A stretch of DNA of 64,000 nucleotides. Origin: Epiperipatus broadwayi. Taxonomy: Eukaryota; Onychophora; Udeonychophora; Euonychophora; Peripatidae. How positions within the stretch are numbered: position 1 is the first letter of the stretch; each line of letters starts with the position of its first letter. The notes beneath the pieces were generated by a model, which worked only from the letters and a program-made list of their open reading frames with translations, searched no databases and had not been told where the DNA came from. The translations under genes and the position numbers were made by a program. The stretch is taken from assembly GCA_028023455.1 (NCBI GenBank), contig JAQFVV010000030.1:8398876-8462875 (forward strand), in the 5' to 3' direction. This document shows, one piece after another, positions 18,037 to 30,890 of the stretch.

Positions 18037-19305
18037 TATAACGGTCGGGGTTGATTTGCTAGTTAGTCTTACTGTATCTACTGTACAAGGGTGCCACCAG
18101 GCCGTTCGAACCTGGAAAATTTATATAGTAGACAGATATGTAATGTTAAGATCTAATTTTATATTATTTTATTTTATTATGACTGTTAGCCCATGCCACT
18201 AGCTCATGGAAATGCAGATATATATTTTTAATACTAAAAAAAAAAAAGCCATTGCCAGTAATAACACACAAAAAACATTTATTAACGCACATATATAAAT
18301 ATTTAAAATTGAGGAATAAAATTTATCTTGTTTTGATTTTAATATTAATTTTAAGTTGATTATTATTTTTTAAATTTAAATTATTAAGAAAGTCCGCACA
18401 GATGGATAGTTTAATAATATTTTTACTTTAGAATGTTGAGAATAGATAGGCTACACAGGTTTCTCAGCTAAAAACTTTTCAAAACAACCATTCAATCTCA
18501 GACTAAAAGTTCGTAGCCAAACCAACGCATGCTTCCAGATACATAGAAACAACCAATGCAATATGAAGATGCTAGCATAAAACCACGCTGACAGGAATGT
18601 GCATCTGACAGCGTGATATTATTTGAAGGACATGATCCTCGTCCAGTACAGGAATGTGCATCTGCCTGGCGAAGGAATCATATATATAAAATAAAGAGAA
18701 ATCCTACGTATGGAGGAAAGCGATCTATCTGCCACCTTATAGTCCCTATCCATAGAGCTAAAAAGGGGTCAATGGTGCAGGAAATATGTCTGCATCCATT
18801 GCAACGCAATGACTACATCTTTGAGTCAAGCATTCAATTGGGCTTTGCCCTATATGCTAAACATGCTTCACATTACATTGATATAAACACCCATATATTC
18901 CTCCACCAGCATCGACCTAACTATGAGACAAATAGCCTGAAATTAAATCCCCTTCAAAATAAACATAAACTATTAAAATATAAAGTCATTGATGGAATTG
19001 CAGAGGGAAATTTACAATAAACCTAATGGCACTCATCATAAGGTGCCACATTGACCCCAATAACTTAAAAGATATACGAATAAATACGTTTGGACACTCA
19101 GCATGAGGTGTCATATTTACTGATATCTATATATTTTAATCATATGAAAATGAAAAAAAAAATAACCAAACTTTAATGAATCTATGCAGCTATCTACACC
19201 CAACTTAAATTTAATACATTTAAATAATTTAGTCAATAAATATTAATAATAAAAAAATTGAAATGATTTAATTAAATTAGCAAACTCAAATATATAAAAT
19301 GTCGT
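18037..19305 (-). mobile_element. LTR-like repeat A, truncated copy (copy 4)
   Basis: Reverse-complement copy of the repeat at 57333-59426 and 34880-39760. Its 3' end, CCGTTATA in element sense, is at 18037 and is flanked by ATAT (18033-18036). The T-arm-like hairpin CCAGGTTCGAACGGCCTGG is at 18097-18115. Similarity runs back to about 19305, where it stops abruptly in the middle of the repeat. The 135-codon open frame at 18613-19020 is antisense to this repeat and not a credible gene. Confidence 0.75.
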
Positions 19306-19329
19306 TTGTGACAATTATCATTGCTGCGT

Positions 19330-19625
19330 TACTGACATTCGGTCTATCTTAGTATATATATATATTACGTGCTTCTAATCTGGGGGTTGCGACAAGTTCG
19401 AACCTATAGATTTCTTCTCATGCCTTGTCCTGTGGATAGTTGACCTTCCCAGGACCACTTTCTTCGTATAAAGGGTCTCTGCACGTGGTGACGTCCATGG
19501 CATGCCTATCCACTTTTCTCTAAGCACTGCCCAAGAAGGGGATCGTAGACTTTGTTTTCGTCCAGAAGCACGAGCTTTCTCTTTGATTTCTCTGACATGA
19601 TGTCAGTACCGCAAACTTATTATTA
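19330..19625. repeat. Unassigned G+C-richer block, possible SINE or LTR end
   Basis: This block is distinctly richer in G+C than the surrounding intron and carries AGTTCGAACCT near 19397, like a Pol III B box or tRNA T-arm. It starts just beyond a (TA)n tract and lies where LTR-like copy A breaks off. No second copy was found in the window, so its class is unknown. Confidence 0.35.
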
Positions 19626-20261
19626 TTATTTCTTTTGCTTATGTTTTAATTTTAGTGCTGTAATATTAAAATTGCGCTCTGCTCAAAATATATATATAAA
19701 TGCCAAATATTACTAACTTTGTTAATTAAAATAAAGCGTTCTTCTTATTAGCGTTAATTAAAAAAATTTTTATTAAGTATTTTGTCATATAATCAAATAT
19801 GTTTTCAAATGTATTTTATTTCTTTTCACGACCGTAATGGTGTGAAAATAGTTTATATTATATCTGTAATGAATCTCGGAACATTCCCTAAAATAATGTT
19901 AGTCACCATGTTTCAGAACTGTAAATCGAAGCGTTAATGGCAATATTATGTAATTTTTTTAATAATTGATTGGCATCTTAATACCATACCCACCAAAGAT
20001 GTGTGTTAATGTATATCACATTTAATTGATGAGAGCATCTGAGAACCAATAGCGTGAATTTACCTATGTAATTACATACCGTTTGATAGACCGCATACTC
20101 ATTCATGCACACACTAATGTATGCAATTAATTCATAATGTATATAATAAATTGTTATCATATTAAACTATTTTTATTGTCTAAACTTATGTGAGTCGTTC
20201 AAATTCCTGTTTCTCCATTTCTATATGTACAACTATGTATATGCATATTTTAATTTAGTTA

Positions 20262-20485
20262 ATATTGAGCCTCATTGTCTTCGCCGCTCTGCTAGTGGGC
20301 CGGATTTAAAATAAATTCTCATGTGCCATCATTATGTTATTTATTAGGTGTTTGGTCTGGGGCTTAGGGAATGGGTTTGAATTCAGGTTGGTCCCTGACC
20401 TAAATCTGGGGCTTGACTGGGTTTGAAGTACAATTTTTTGAGTTCCAACTCATGTTAGATGGATAAACATGTTTTGACCGGCACA
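20262..20485 (+). mobile_element. LTR-like repeat B, 3' end fragment
   Basis: About 220 nt match the reverse complement of 48332-48555. They share the TGGGTTTGAATTC motif (20372-20384), about 105 nt before the end, and the end GACCGGCACA followed by ATAT (20486-20489). The sequence upstream could not be aligned to the rest of the 48-51 kb copy, so only the 3' end is called. Confidence 0.6.
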
Positions 20486-20701
20486 ATATACACAAGATAG
20501 ATTGTGCTGTATGTTTTAAAACCAAATAATACTACCTGAAGCAAACTGAAACTAAGCAGACTTGGAGATGACCTTGATGTCAAGTTTAGTTGCTAAAAAA
20601 CAGAGTATGAAAATAAAATCGTAATTCTATTATTATTTTTTTTAATGAATTGTTTCATTGATAATACAACATCTACTTAAAAGGAAATGAGGATTTTAAT
20701 A

Positions 20702-21290
20702 CACTGGGTAACCAAAATTAAGGATACTATAAAAAAAAAAATCAATTTTAAATCATTCTTCTTTGAAAATAATGCTTTTGCTATAAAAACATAACATCAA
20801 CTGAGTAAGAATTTCTAATGCAACAAAATGGAGAATGTTGTTCGAAATAATAATTCCTTTTAATTGAAAACAATAAAAAAATCCATATAAATTTGTGCAA
20901 TAAAAAAATTTATTTTCGAACTGTTAGTGAAAAAACTTGGATATTTTTCAAATACGGACAAAAGAAGAGAACACAAACATTGCCAGTAATCAAAAGTAAT
21001 TATGGAATAGTTTATCTAACCCAGAAAAAAAACTAGTCAATATTTAAATTGTAGTTTATAAAAACAGTCGCGCTGAAGAGTTTGACAGCTCTCTTCCCTA
21101 ACACAACTGCGTGAAAATTCTGTTGTCTACTATGATAATACACCTAAAAAAATGCCTACTGTCCAATCCTAGATGTATGCAGGGAAATCAAGAGAAAGAC
21201 CAACTAAGGGTCGACGTGCTTGTATTCTAAATGATGCGAGGAGACATCGCTATTATTACCAGAATGATTTGATGAATTTTGATTAGCCAT
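20702..21290 (+). mobile_element. Possible Tc1/mariner-type relic
   Basis: CACTGGGTAACCAAAATTAA at the left end looks like a DNA-transposon terminus. Near 21180-21260 a broken frame reads GKSRERPTKGRRACILNDAR, reminiscent of the linker between the two helix-turn-helix domains of Tc1 transposases. No catalytic DDE block or matching right end was seen. Weak call. Confidence 0.28.
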
Positions 21291-22199
21291 TAAATTTTTC
21301 ATTTGATTATTATTGTAAATTTTTTTATTTGAAATTATTTTATTTTCATACTCAGGAGTGTGAACTTCACAGTTTGTGCTTGGAGAGATTTCATTAACAA
21401 TGTTGAGAGAAAAGAAAGGGGAGATGGTTAAGTTTAGTTATATATTTTTTCATTATTATTGTAAATAAAGTTTAGGCCCACCCTTCCCTTTATAGCGACT
21501 TCACATCTAGTCATCCACATTTCAAATTAAATTACAAGTCATGGATACAGGACTGAGGTCAAATTATTATTATTATTATTTTGTTAATTAACAATCATTA
21601 TATGTTCGTTTTCGGTATGAATGACTAACCATCTCGTATATATATATATGTTCTTATCTATGACAATAGTGATTTATACTTTAGTTTGGGGGACCTAATC
21701 AACCAAGAATAAACAATGATGTTAGTGTACATATATAAGAATGGATATTTAATTTAGATAGTTAGCATGACAATTATTTTATAATCTTAATATATTTTTA
21801 TTTTATTTTCCATAATCTTATATAGCGCGATGTTTATAAACTGTAATAGTTAAACAGCATTAAGCTGTTGCACATGCGGTTTGCATAATCGGTACCATCA
21901 TGGATTTCTATCATCGAAAGAAAGAGATTGGAACCATAAGATTAACTGATGAGGTGGTAGAGGTTCACACTTGACATATGCAATTTATTTTCTTTTTATT
22001 GTTGCTAAAATATTTTATTCTTAATTCGTTTTGTTATAGTTAAATAAATGTTAAACAATTTGTTTGCATTATTCCGGTCTCTGACTTATTGATTCAAGTC
22101 TGTATTCAACAGTCAACTATCAGTCTTAATACACACACACATATTTCTCTCTTATATAATAGTTCTATAACAAATTGAATACCAATAATGCTAGTTGTA

Positions 22200-22483
22200 A
22201 TCTATATAAAAGTGCAGAAGTTGCTACATGTATACGTTCATCCCTGTTAAGAGTTGAAGACGAATTCTGCCTGGGTTTGAATACTGGGGCATAACGGAAC
22301 CAAAGAAAGAGGCGTGAGGTAGATGAACTAGCTAAATTGTATCTATATTTAATAAACAGGTTTAGAGTTAGTCAATTGAAAATGGATGCGATCATTGGTT
22401 ACGTACATCATCGCATCATCTCCAGCAGACCCTAGGTCAGAAAGTAAACGGATGTGGACCCCAATTGTCCTTGGACCGTTACA
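22200..22483 (+). mobile_element. LTR-like repeat C, 3' end of a second copy
   Basis: About 280 nt match the reverse complement of 27470-27780 at moderate identity. It has GGGTTTGAATACTGGGG (22271 onward), about 205 nt before the end, and the end ACCGTTACA at 22483 followed by ATAT (22484-22487). The 5' part could not be delimited; the stretch 21300-22200 may belong to it. Confidence 0.6.
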
Positions 22484-25200
22484 ATATATTGTAGCAATAT
22501 CCATTTATTTGACAGTTCCATAATGCACAAAATTGTTTGCACTCTTCACGCTGATTTCAAATATCAAAATAATAAATATAATGAGGATATTTGTATACTG
22601 TACTAACTTATCATTACACAGTGATTGTTATGTTTATATCAGAAGCAAAATAATGCAAAAAACATTACATGTCTATTGAAATATGCAAATTAGTAATGAA
22701 ATTTTCAAAGGGAAAAATACCATATTATTCTAGAAATAAAATTGGAAATATAACAGGACCTTTTAAACTAGGATTTAAACAAAACACAAATAAAAATTTT
22801 GCACTTATATAAAAAAAGCACACATCATTATATTTACTGTCTCAACAATGACTGAATCACCTATTATTTAAAAAAAAAGATAAAAACAAAAAATTTAAAG
22901 CTCATAAACAAAATGAAATTTTAATTTCCTAGTTCACATTGCCAGCACGAATCCAACTGTTTAAAATTATAGAAATCAAATTAATATCACATAAATATTG
23001 TATTTTATTGTCATTAGTTTTCATTAACTTAATACTTGCAAAAAAATAAATGTGTGCATATATTTAATTTTAATATATAAATGATTAAATGCTTAATTAC
23101 AGTATTTTTTTTCTTTCTAAGTTATATTATTAAAGAAAACTTTCATCAACATTAATTTAAAGGTTCTTTTCATAGATGCTTGTTAATTTAAAACCACACA
23201 CAAAAAAAAAAAAAAAAAAGCTCCTGAAAATTCTTAAATTCATCAGTGATTGATAAAATTGGGAGGGACAAAAACATTCTTGTTAATTGAAAATGCAACA
23301 CAGGAAAAAAAATTGCTTCTGATATTTTTTTTTCTTTCAATTTTTAGTATGACAAAAACACTATTAATTCTTCATTAACAAAGACATACTCAAAAAAATG
23401 ATGCTCCTGGCAGATTTTTTGTGCGATTAAAACTAGTATATTATAATTTAAAAATTAGCATACAATTTCTTAATAATAAATACTAATCTAAAATATTACT
23501 GTATTTGTAATCAAATCAAAAATCTGCCAGAAACTTTCATGATAGCCCATTATCATAAAAATCGGAGGAAAAAAAGGACAGATGATACTTTGTGGAGATT
23601 TTTAATACACTATCTTTTTCCAATATTTTCAAGAGACATGTAAACAAACATTATTTTTTAATAATTTAGCCTGTTCAACATGAACCTTAGTGTAGATATT
23701 ATTCATGTCTCTGGAAAACTTTTTATTATTTTTATTAATAGCAAAGATTAAGATAGAACTATTATCAAACTTAGATTATTATACATTTTCAAATTCATTC
23801 TCTTCATTTTAATGAAAGCCTTAAGAAATATAATGCCAATAACATCAGTTCAACAATAGCATTTGCCATTGTCTTAATTTCTTTATAAAAAACTATATTC
23901 GTTGTTCCTGCTTTAGTTTACTTTTTATAATTATTTTATCTATAGAAAATACTTTATTTTGGATAATTACTTCTAGGATAATTTTAATAACAAAAAACTA
24001 TTTTATTAAAAATCACTAATTATATCTATTCGCTAAGTAAGGGTTTTAGGAAACCCAATAGCATCATCACATTTTGAACTTTTATTGCAATCATATTAAT
24101 GCATAAATTTACATGCAACAATATTTTTTTTTACTATCAGATGTTCCAAAATTAATTTTTTTGACCAAGAATTTACAAATACTCAGAAACTTCTAGATAA
24201 ATTCCAAAGTAAGTTTTACTTTTATATTTTATTCAAACTGAAAATCAATTTTTACATTTAAAATACAGGATTTCTTATACTCAGATATAGATAGTCCTTT
24301 AAAAAATTTAATTAAAACTATACCTGTGTCAACTTTATCTCAATTTAGACAACTTTTTTAAAGAAAAGAAAATTTTATTAGAAGCATATAAACATAACAA
24401 TCATAAGAACATATTGAAAGTAATCTCATCAATTGACTTATATTTTAAATATCACTTTTCAAACAGATATTATCTAGAGAAAACATACTAATTAAGCAGC
24501 ATCTGAATCACTATCTCAGAATGACTCTAAAAAAGTCATGTTATAACAATGTTGATAAATTTTGTTTTTTCAGTTCTTTTTTTTTTAAAAAAAAAAATGA
24601 ATTACTATTTTCTTGAATTATTAAATGCAATTTTTTTTAAATATTTAAAACTGGATTTCTATAAGTTGTAGCTATACAATTATTCACAACTGCAAAACTG
24701 ACTTCAAAAAAAGCATGAAAATACTGGTAGAATTTCTAATAAATTCTAAAGGATAATCTATTTTGTAGACAATATACAAGTTAAAATAGAAATTTGGGAA
24801 ATACTGCATGGATGTCTTTAATAAAAAAAAATTCTGAATCTTACAAATTGATCAAAATCTGTAAATCTTTAAAAAGAATCTGATCTAATGACATCGGGGA
24901 AAAAAAACCTCCAAAAATGTAATTTAGTCAATATTTCAATGAAATCTTATTCAACTTCCTTAGTGATAACGTGTTCATTAATTAGTAATATTTTATGTTT
25001 TATAGTATTTTCATATACATATTTTTTTTTTTACAGCTTTTTGACCAATTATAGATATCAAAGTTAAAAAGAGGTAAAATTGATTCTTAGCCTAATCACT
25101 GGAGTAAAATTATTGTTAATAGATGGAGAAAGAAACTAAATAAAACAGATATTTGGACTTAAAGGATTTTTAAAGGCTCTCAATTGAATGAAGTCTATAA
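22484..25200. other. Intron sequence, nothing recognised
   Basis: Long A+T-rich stretch with poly-A and poly-T runs. No gene, RNA or repeat structure recognised. Confidence 0.55.
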
Positions 25201-25376
25201 TGCATTTTTTACAGTTTTGATTAAGATATCTGCTGGTCATTTAGAATTTTAAGATTTTCTCACAGCATGTAAATCATATTTTTAATTTTGCATTTTTTAC
25301 AGTTTTGATTAAGATATCTGCTGGTCATTTAGAATTTTAAGATTTTCTCACAGCATGTAAATCATATTTTTAATTT
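25201..25376. repeat. Perfect 88-bp tandem duplication
   Basis: Two adjacent copies (25201-25288 and 25289-25376) look identical base for base. The unit has no recognisable content. It lies about 580 nt downstream, in gene sense, of the WW1 exon donor. Confidence 0.9.
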
Positions 25377-25953
25377 TACTAATGGTTTAACACTGTCAAA
25401 ATTAAAAATGTAGAGCGATTCTTCTATACAGGTTTTTTGCCTGGAAAAATTCATGTTTCATAATAATTTCACTTTTGCTTCTATTTGTTTGATGTTCAAG
25501 GGTGCCCAGGCTTTCAGAGAAAAAAAAAAGTTTTTTTTGCATACAAAGAAATCATAAAAATTAAATTAAAGCAAAATTTATATTAATTTTGTTGAAAATA
25601 ATTTTAAAGTATGAAAATAGGAGTGACTTTTTGCATACTTATAATCGTTTTTTCATTAATAAAATATATATATATATAAAATACTTGGATAACTAATATA
25701 AAAATATTCAATATAAAGTTACAAATTCAAACAAATTTTTATGATGAAATTTTCTCATCAACAGACAAATATTTAATTTGTAGACAATTTAAGGATTGGG
25801 GAGATTCAAAAGTTATCTAATACAAATTATAACAAATTTTAAGACTCAAAAAAAAACCTATTATTATTTATTTAAAAAATTTATGTATGAAAACAAAAAC
25901 TTTATAAACAAATGAAAATTTATAGTACACGAATGGTTTAAAATAATAATTTA

Positions 25954-26659
<706 letters not shown>

Positions 26660-27469
26660 ATAGTTACGATATACATTGAACACATAGCGACATCTATATT
26701 TTTTTTATAGAATTAACTATAGTCTATTAAAAGTATACAATACTTTTAAGATATACAAAAAAAAAAACCTGCGTAAATGTATATTACATAACCTTCCCCA
26801 TTCATTTATCACTGGACAATTATTTTTGTTATAATTAATGTAATTGGTTTCATATATCTTTCTTCTATTAGTTTCTTTAATATAAAGGGCTTATATTGTT
26901 GACACAATCTATTTTATGTTCGTATATAAGACAGATTTACCATCTCTTTTATTAATAGCATTAGTATATTCTTTTGCTCTTATTTTATAATTACCTACTA
27001 TTTGACCATCCTAGGTTAATGCTTTGATCTATAAAATATTTATTTTTCAGTTATACGTGATAAATTTTAGAAATATGAAAGTTTTACCCACTTTTTACTA
27101 TTCTTAGATCTGCTATAGTTATGTATAATACAATTATTATTAATATTTGAATTAGGTGATTTATAATTAAAAAATATATTTTCAATACTCTTGGAGTTAT
27201 ATCCATAATTAGTATATAATTCAATAAATTGTTTCTTTTGTAAAGTAGCTATATTTCTATCTGTGTTATATTTATAAGTTTAAAATTTGTAATAATTGCC
27301 ATTTTTTGTATCCATGCCTGTTGTGAATCTATAGAAATTATCTTTTTAATTTATCTTCTTTAATGAAATGTTTTAATATAATTTTGTTATCATTGTTTAT
27401 CTTAATTTCTATATCTAAATATTTTATTTTAACATCAAATTCCATTATTGTAAATTTTATATTGTATAT
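26660..27469 (-). pseudogene. Penelope-like element relic, minus-strand copy (downstream part)
   Basis: Reverse complement of the relic at 29905-30803, with landmarks in the same order: the KYLDIEIK reverse-transcriptase segment (near 27415), the IATLQKKQFIELYTNYGYN-like segment (near 27200-27255), and the QIVGNYKIRAKEYTNAINKR-like C-terminal part. About 110 bp that carry the start of the GIY-YIG endonuclease in the plus copy are missing. At 27469 the relic is cut by LTR-like element C; its upstream part resumes at 29766. Confidence 0.7.
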
Positions 27470-29765
27470 TGTAATGATCTGGGTTTTCCATCCGAAGAGA
27501 GGGAATGCATCTGATTACAGTCAGACCTAGGGTCTTCAGATAAGATGCGATGAAGTAACTAACCAATAATCATATCTACCTCCAATGGACTAGCTCTTAG
27601 TTTATTCATTAAATCTAAATACAATTTAGGCTAGTTCATCCATACCTCACCCCACTTTTGGATTCCATTACGCCCAAGTATTCGAACTCAGGGAGAATGT
27701 TGCCTTCGGCTCTCTTCAGGAGTGAATTTAATTTATGTAGCAACTAAGTTTTCATTGACCTAAGATACATCCAACCCTATTGCGGTGTTATGTGTTATAT
27801 TAATATGTATGTGTGTGCATATATATATATTTAATCAATTAAATTAATGAGTGAGTGTATGAACGAGTTTGATAAACTAGAGACCAATCTGATTTAAAAC
27901 ACATTAACAAATTTTATTAATAACAGATAAAAATTTGAAATTTTATTAACATAGCAAAAATATGATTGTATATGCCCCAGATGCATCTTTACCATATCAA
28001 TGACTAAGATTATTTGTTATTCCATTCCAACCTATAATAAATATGCATCAATGGATACTTGCTATATACGAAGTCAATGATTAACTAAAAGCAAAAAAAA
28101 TAAAATAGAATAAAAGAAAAATTATTTCATTATCATGATGATGATCGCGAAACTTAATAACTATTTAAAAAATTATATCACAATATGTCCAATAGCTCCA
28201 TGATACAATTTCTGCTGAAGAGATCTTCTTTGGGACCCCCATGTACAAGTTCTCTAAAATATATAAAAAAAGACTCATACAAGAACGTTAATCATTCACA
28301 CCAAATAACTATATGTAACAATTATTAGTTAAAACACTCTGTCCTATCTTAGTGAGTGCAAATTAATATGGAAGAGCATCAAAAATTCTTACCTCATTCC
28401 ATACTATATGATGATAACCAAATGTCAAATCACTATGGAGGGAATCAACCTAAATTTTATTTATAAAACAAAAAAATTTCTAGCTCAATAAACCTCCCCC
28501 CCTGTTCCACGTTACTTCTTATGGAATGGACTCTCCCAAAATGTTAGAATAATAAAAGTCGAATTTTACAAACGTATAAAGTAAAGAAAAAAAAATGACA
28601 TGATAATTTTCATTAAATCTTCCTGATTAGAGTCTATAATTTAAACATTAGGGTCTTTCATGGATACAGTCTGTTCCGATAACTCCATCGTTCTCCAGAT
28701 TCTCCGGTAATGCTTGGACAAGGTTGTTTCCATTTTGGACATCATTCTATTTCAGGCTTCACTCGGATACTTCCGATTAGGCGTTATTCTAGGCATTATT
28801 TATACAAGCGAGTTACAACATCACGCTTCATGGCAATTAAGATAGCACTCCAGTTCTATGATAGCGTTTATCCAGCCAATACCCATTGTTGGTAATTTAA
28901 AAAAAAAGATTTAAATTTTCTTCAGCTTATTATTGACATTGAATAAATTTATGTGAAGGAAACTTTTATTTCACCCTTTATCAGTATGTGCTGGCTATAT
29001 ATAATGTCTCCTTTTTTTTCTTGTTCAATTGCACAGTTGTCTGTCTTCGATTATCGCTATAAAATTAATTTCATTCTTTTATTATACTGCTAAAGTTCAT
29101 TGATTTTTGCCTTGCTATATGTTGAAGACGATTTGCTTTAATTTTCAGCACTTTAAATTCTTATTCAGAATAGTTAATATCTTGAACACATCATCCATTT
29201 TATTAATGTTCGATATTAAGCTATTTGCTGCTTGTGGATGTTATAATAGTTGATAAAATGTGAAAGGGAACGGAAATGATTTGGGTTTGATTTTATACTG
29301 GGGTTTAACTTCCGTTGTCCAGCAAACTCGCATTTTCAATTTCCTTTTCTATCGCTATAGGTGCCTATTGATACGAATTAATGGTTGTTGTTAATGTTAT
29401 GTAATAGAATTATGTAGTAAAATTCTATTCTCATTATCCAACACTTAGTGGCTTAGATATTGATATGACCTCAGGTCATCACTACATCGACTAAATTACT
29501 GTCTGATATCATGACATCTACACATTAACAAGTCAAGCTTTTCTTTTCCATTAAAAAGGAGCATTTATTTTATTTCAACATTATTTTGGTCTGGTACTTA
29601 TTATAACAAACTTCAAGTGTGTGTATATTTATATGTATGTTTGCATATAAAAAAAAAAATCACGTATTTAACCTATTATTTCAGCTTGTCTTTTCTTTAT
29701 GGGTTTAGTCTACTACTGTGGACATATAAGGGTGGGTTTGACGTGGATTGTTAGCTACCTTTACA
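27470..29765 (-). mobile_element. LTR-like repeat C, complete 2,296-bp copy inside a Penelope-like relic
   Basis: Bounded by TG at 27470 and CA at 29765 (plus strand TGTAATG...CCTTTACA) with ATAT on both sides (27466-27469 and 29766-29769). Joining the flanks through one ATAT restores the Penelope-like relic, which shows the insertion exactly. In minus orientation a TATAAAA box lies at about 29290-29296, some 470 nt after the start. A GAGTTCGAATACTTGGG motif lies about 215 nt before the end. No protein coding is seen, so this is a solo LTR or a non-autonomous element. A second 3' end is at 22200-22483. Confidence 0.75.
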
Positions 29766-29890
29766 ATATACTATTATTAAATTCTTTATAAATATTATTT
29801 ATAGCTCTTTTGTTACCAATTATCAAAGTATCATTTAACATATCTAAAACATTGTATTATTTATTGATTTATTTTTATTTAACTATTTTA
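29766..29890 (-). pseudogene. Penelope-like element relic, minus-strand copy (upstream part)
   Basis: In minus orientation this reads through IIGNKRAINN and YKEFNN, matching the plus copy at 29950-29995. It is the part of the 26660-27469 copy separated by the 2.3-kb insertion of repeat C. It lies head to head with the plus-strand copy that starts a few bases further right. Confidence 0.7.
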
Positions 29891-29904
29891 TTTAACTTTT
29901 TTAA

Positions 29905-30803
29905 ATATTTATTAATGAATTGGAAATGGAAGTTAGAAAAAGAATAATAAATGGTAACAAAAGAGCTATAAATAATAATTATAAAGAATTTAATAACATA
30001 TATAATATAAAATTTACAATAATGGAATATGATGTTAAAATAAAGTATTTAGATATAGAAATTAAGATAGATAATGAGAACAAAATTATATTAAAACAAA
30101 AAATGATAGTTATTATAAATTTTAAACATAAAAATGATAGATATATCACAGATAGAAATATAGCTACGTTACAAAAGAAATAATTTATTAAATTATATAG
30201 TAATTATAAATATAACCCTAAGAGTTTTGAAAATATTCTTTTTAGTTATAAACCACCTAATTCAAATATTAGTAATAAATATATTATGAATAACAATAGC
30301 AGATCTAAAAATAATAATAAGTGAATAAAACTTTCATACTTGCCTAAAATTTATTATGTGTTATTAAAAAATATTTTACAGATAAAAGCATTAACATGGG
30401 ATGGTCAAATAATAAAAATCTTGACAAATAAATAGATAATTATAAAAGGTATGAAATATAAAAAGAAAATTGTATATAAAATTACTTGTGGAAGTTGCTG
30501 CATGGTTAATGTATACAGAGAAACAATTAGATGAAAGAGCAAAAGAATATAATAATGTTATTAATAGAAAATTCTATTAAAAAAAACTAACCGAAGATAT
30601 ATGAAACCAGCTACATTATTTATAACAAAAATAATTGTATCATATATAAAACATCAATTAATTTAACTACTTGGCTAATGATATATGAATGGAAGGTTAT
30701 GTAATATTTATTAGTATGTCTTAAAAATGTTATATGGTTTTAATAGGTTATAGTTAATTTTATAAAAAAAGATAGATGACATTATGTATGCAATATATAT
30801 CAT
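29905..30803 (+). pseudogene. Penelope-like element relic, plus-strand copy with GIY-YIG remnant
   Basis: An 87-codon frame (29920-30180) contains NGNKRAINNNYKEFN and KIKYLDIEIKIDNENK, matching the end of the Penelope-type reverse transcriptase, where a FLDxxI block is typical. After a stop it continues with YSNYKYNPKSFENILFSYK. Near 30475-30535 it gives IVYKITCGSCCMVNVYRETI, which is the start of a GIY-YIG endonuclease, the hallmark of these elements. The usual YIGET is degraded (Gly to Arg). The copy is 5'-truncated and interrupted by stops. It lies antisense to the host gene. Confidence 0.72.
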
Positions 30804-30805
30804 AA

Positions 30806-30890
30806 TAGGTTTCTCTGGGCATAGTTGTCGAGAGATTCCTGACTCCATATAAGGGGAAGTCATAATGCATCACATCACAGAGCAGTAAAT
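30806..30890 (+). mobile_element. Short 3' tail of the LINE seen at 62000-63330
   Basis: GGTTTCTCTGGGCATAGTTG and the following GAGAGATTCCTGACTC match the tail at 63190-63330. It follows the end of the Penelope-like relic, consistent with a very short 5'-truncated LINE insertion. Confidence 0.6.

Noticed and set aside
18613-19020. Longest open frame in the window (135 codons, plus strand)
   Set aside because: It is antisense to repeat A copy 4; related frames in other copies are broken by indels, and no domain is recognisable.
17880-20485. A possible full copy of repeat B starting at ATAT|TGTGG
   Set aside because: The length fits, but the start does not match repeat B at 50935, and the span contains a separate repeat A copy.
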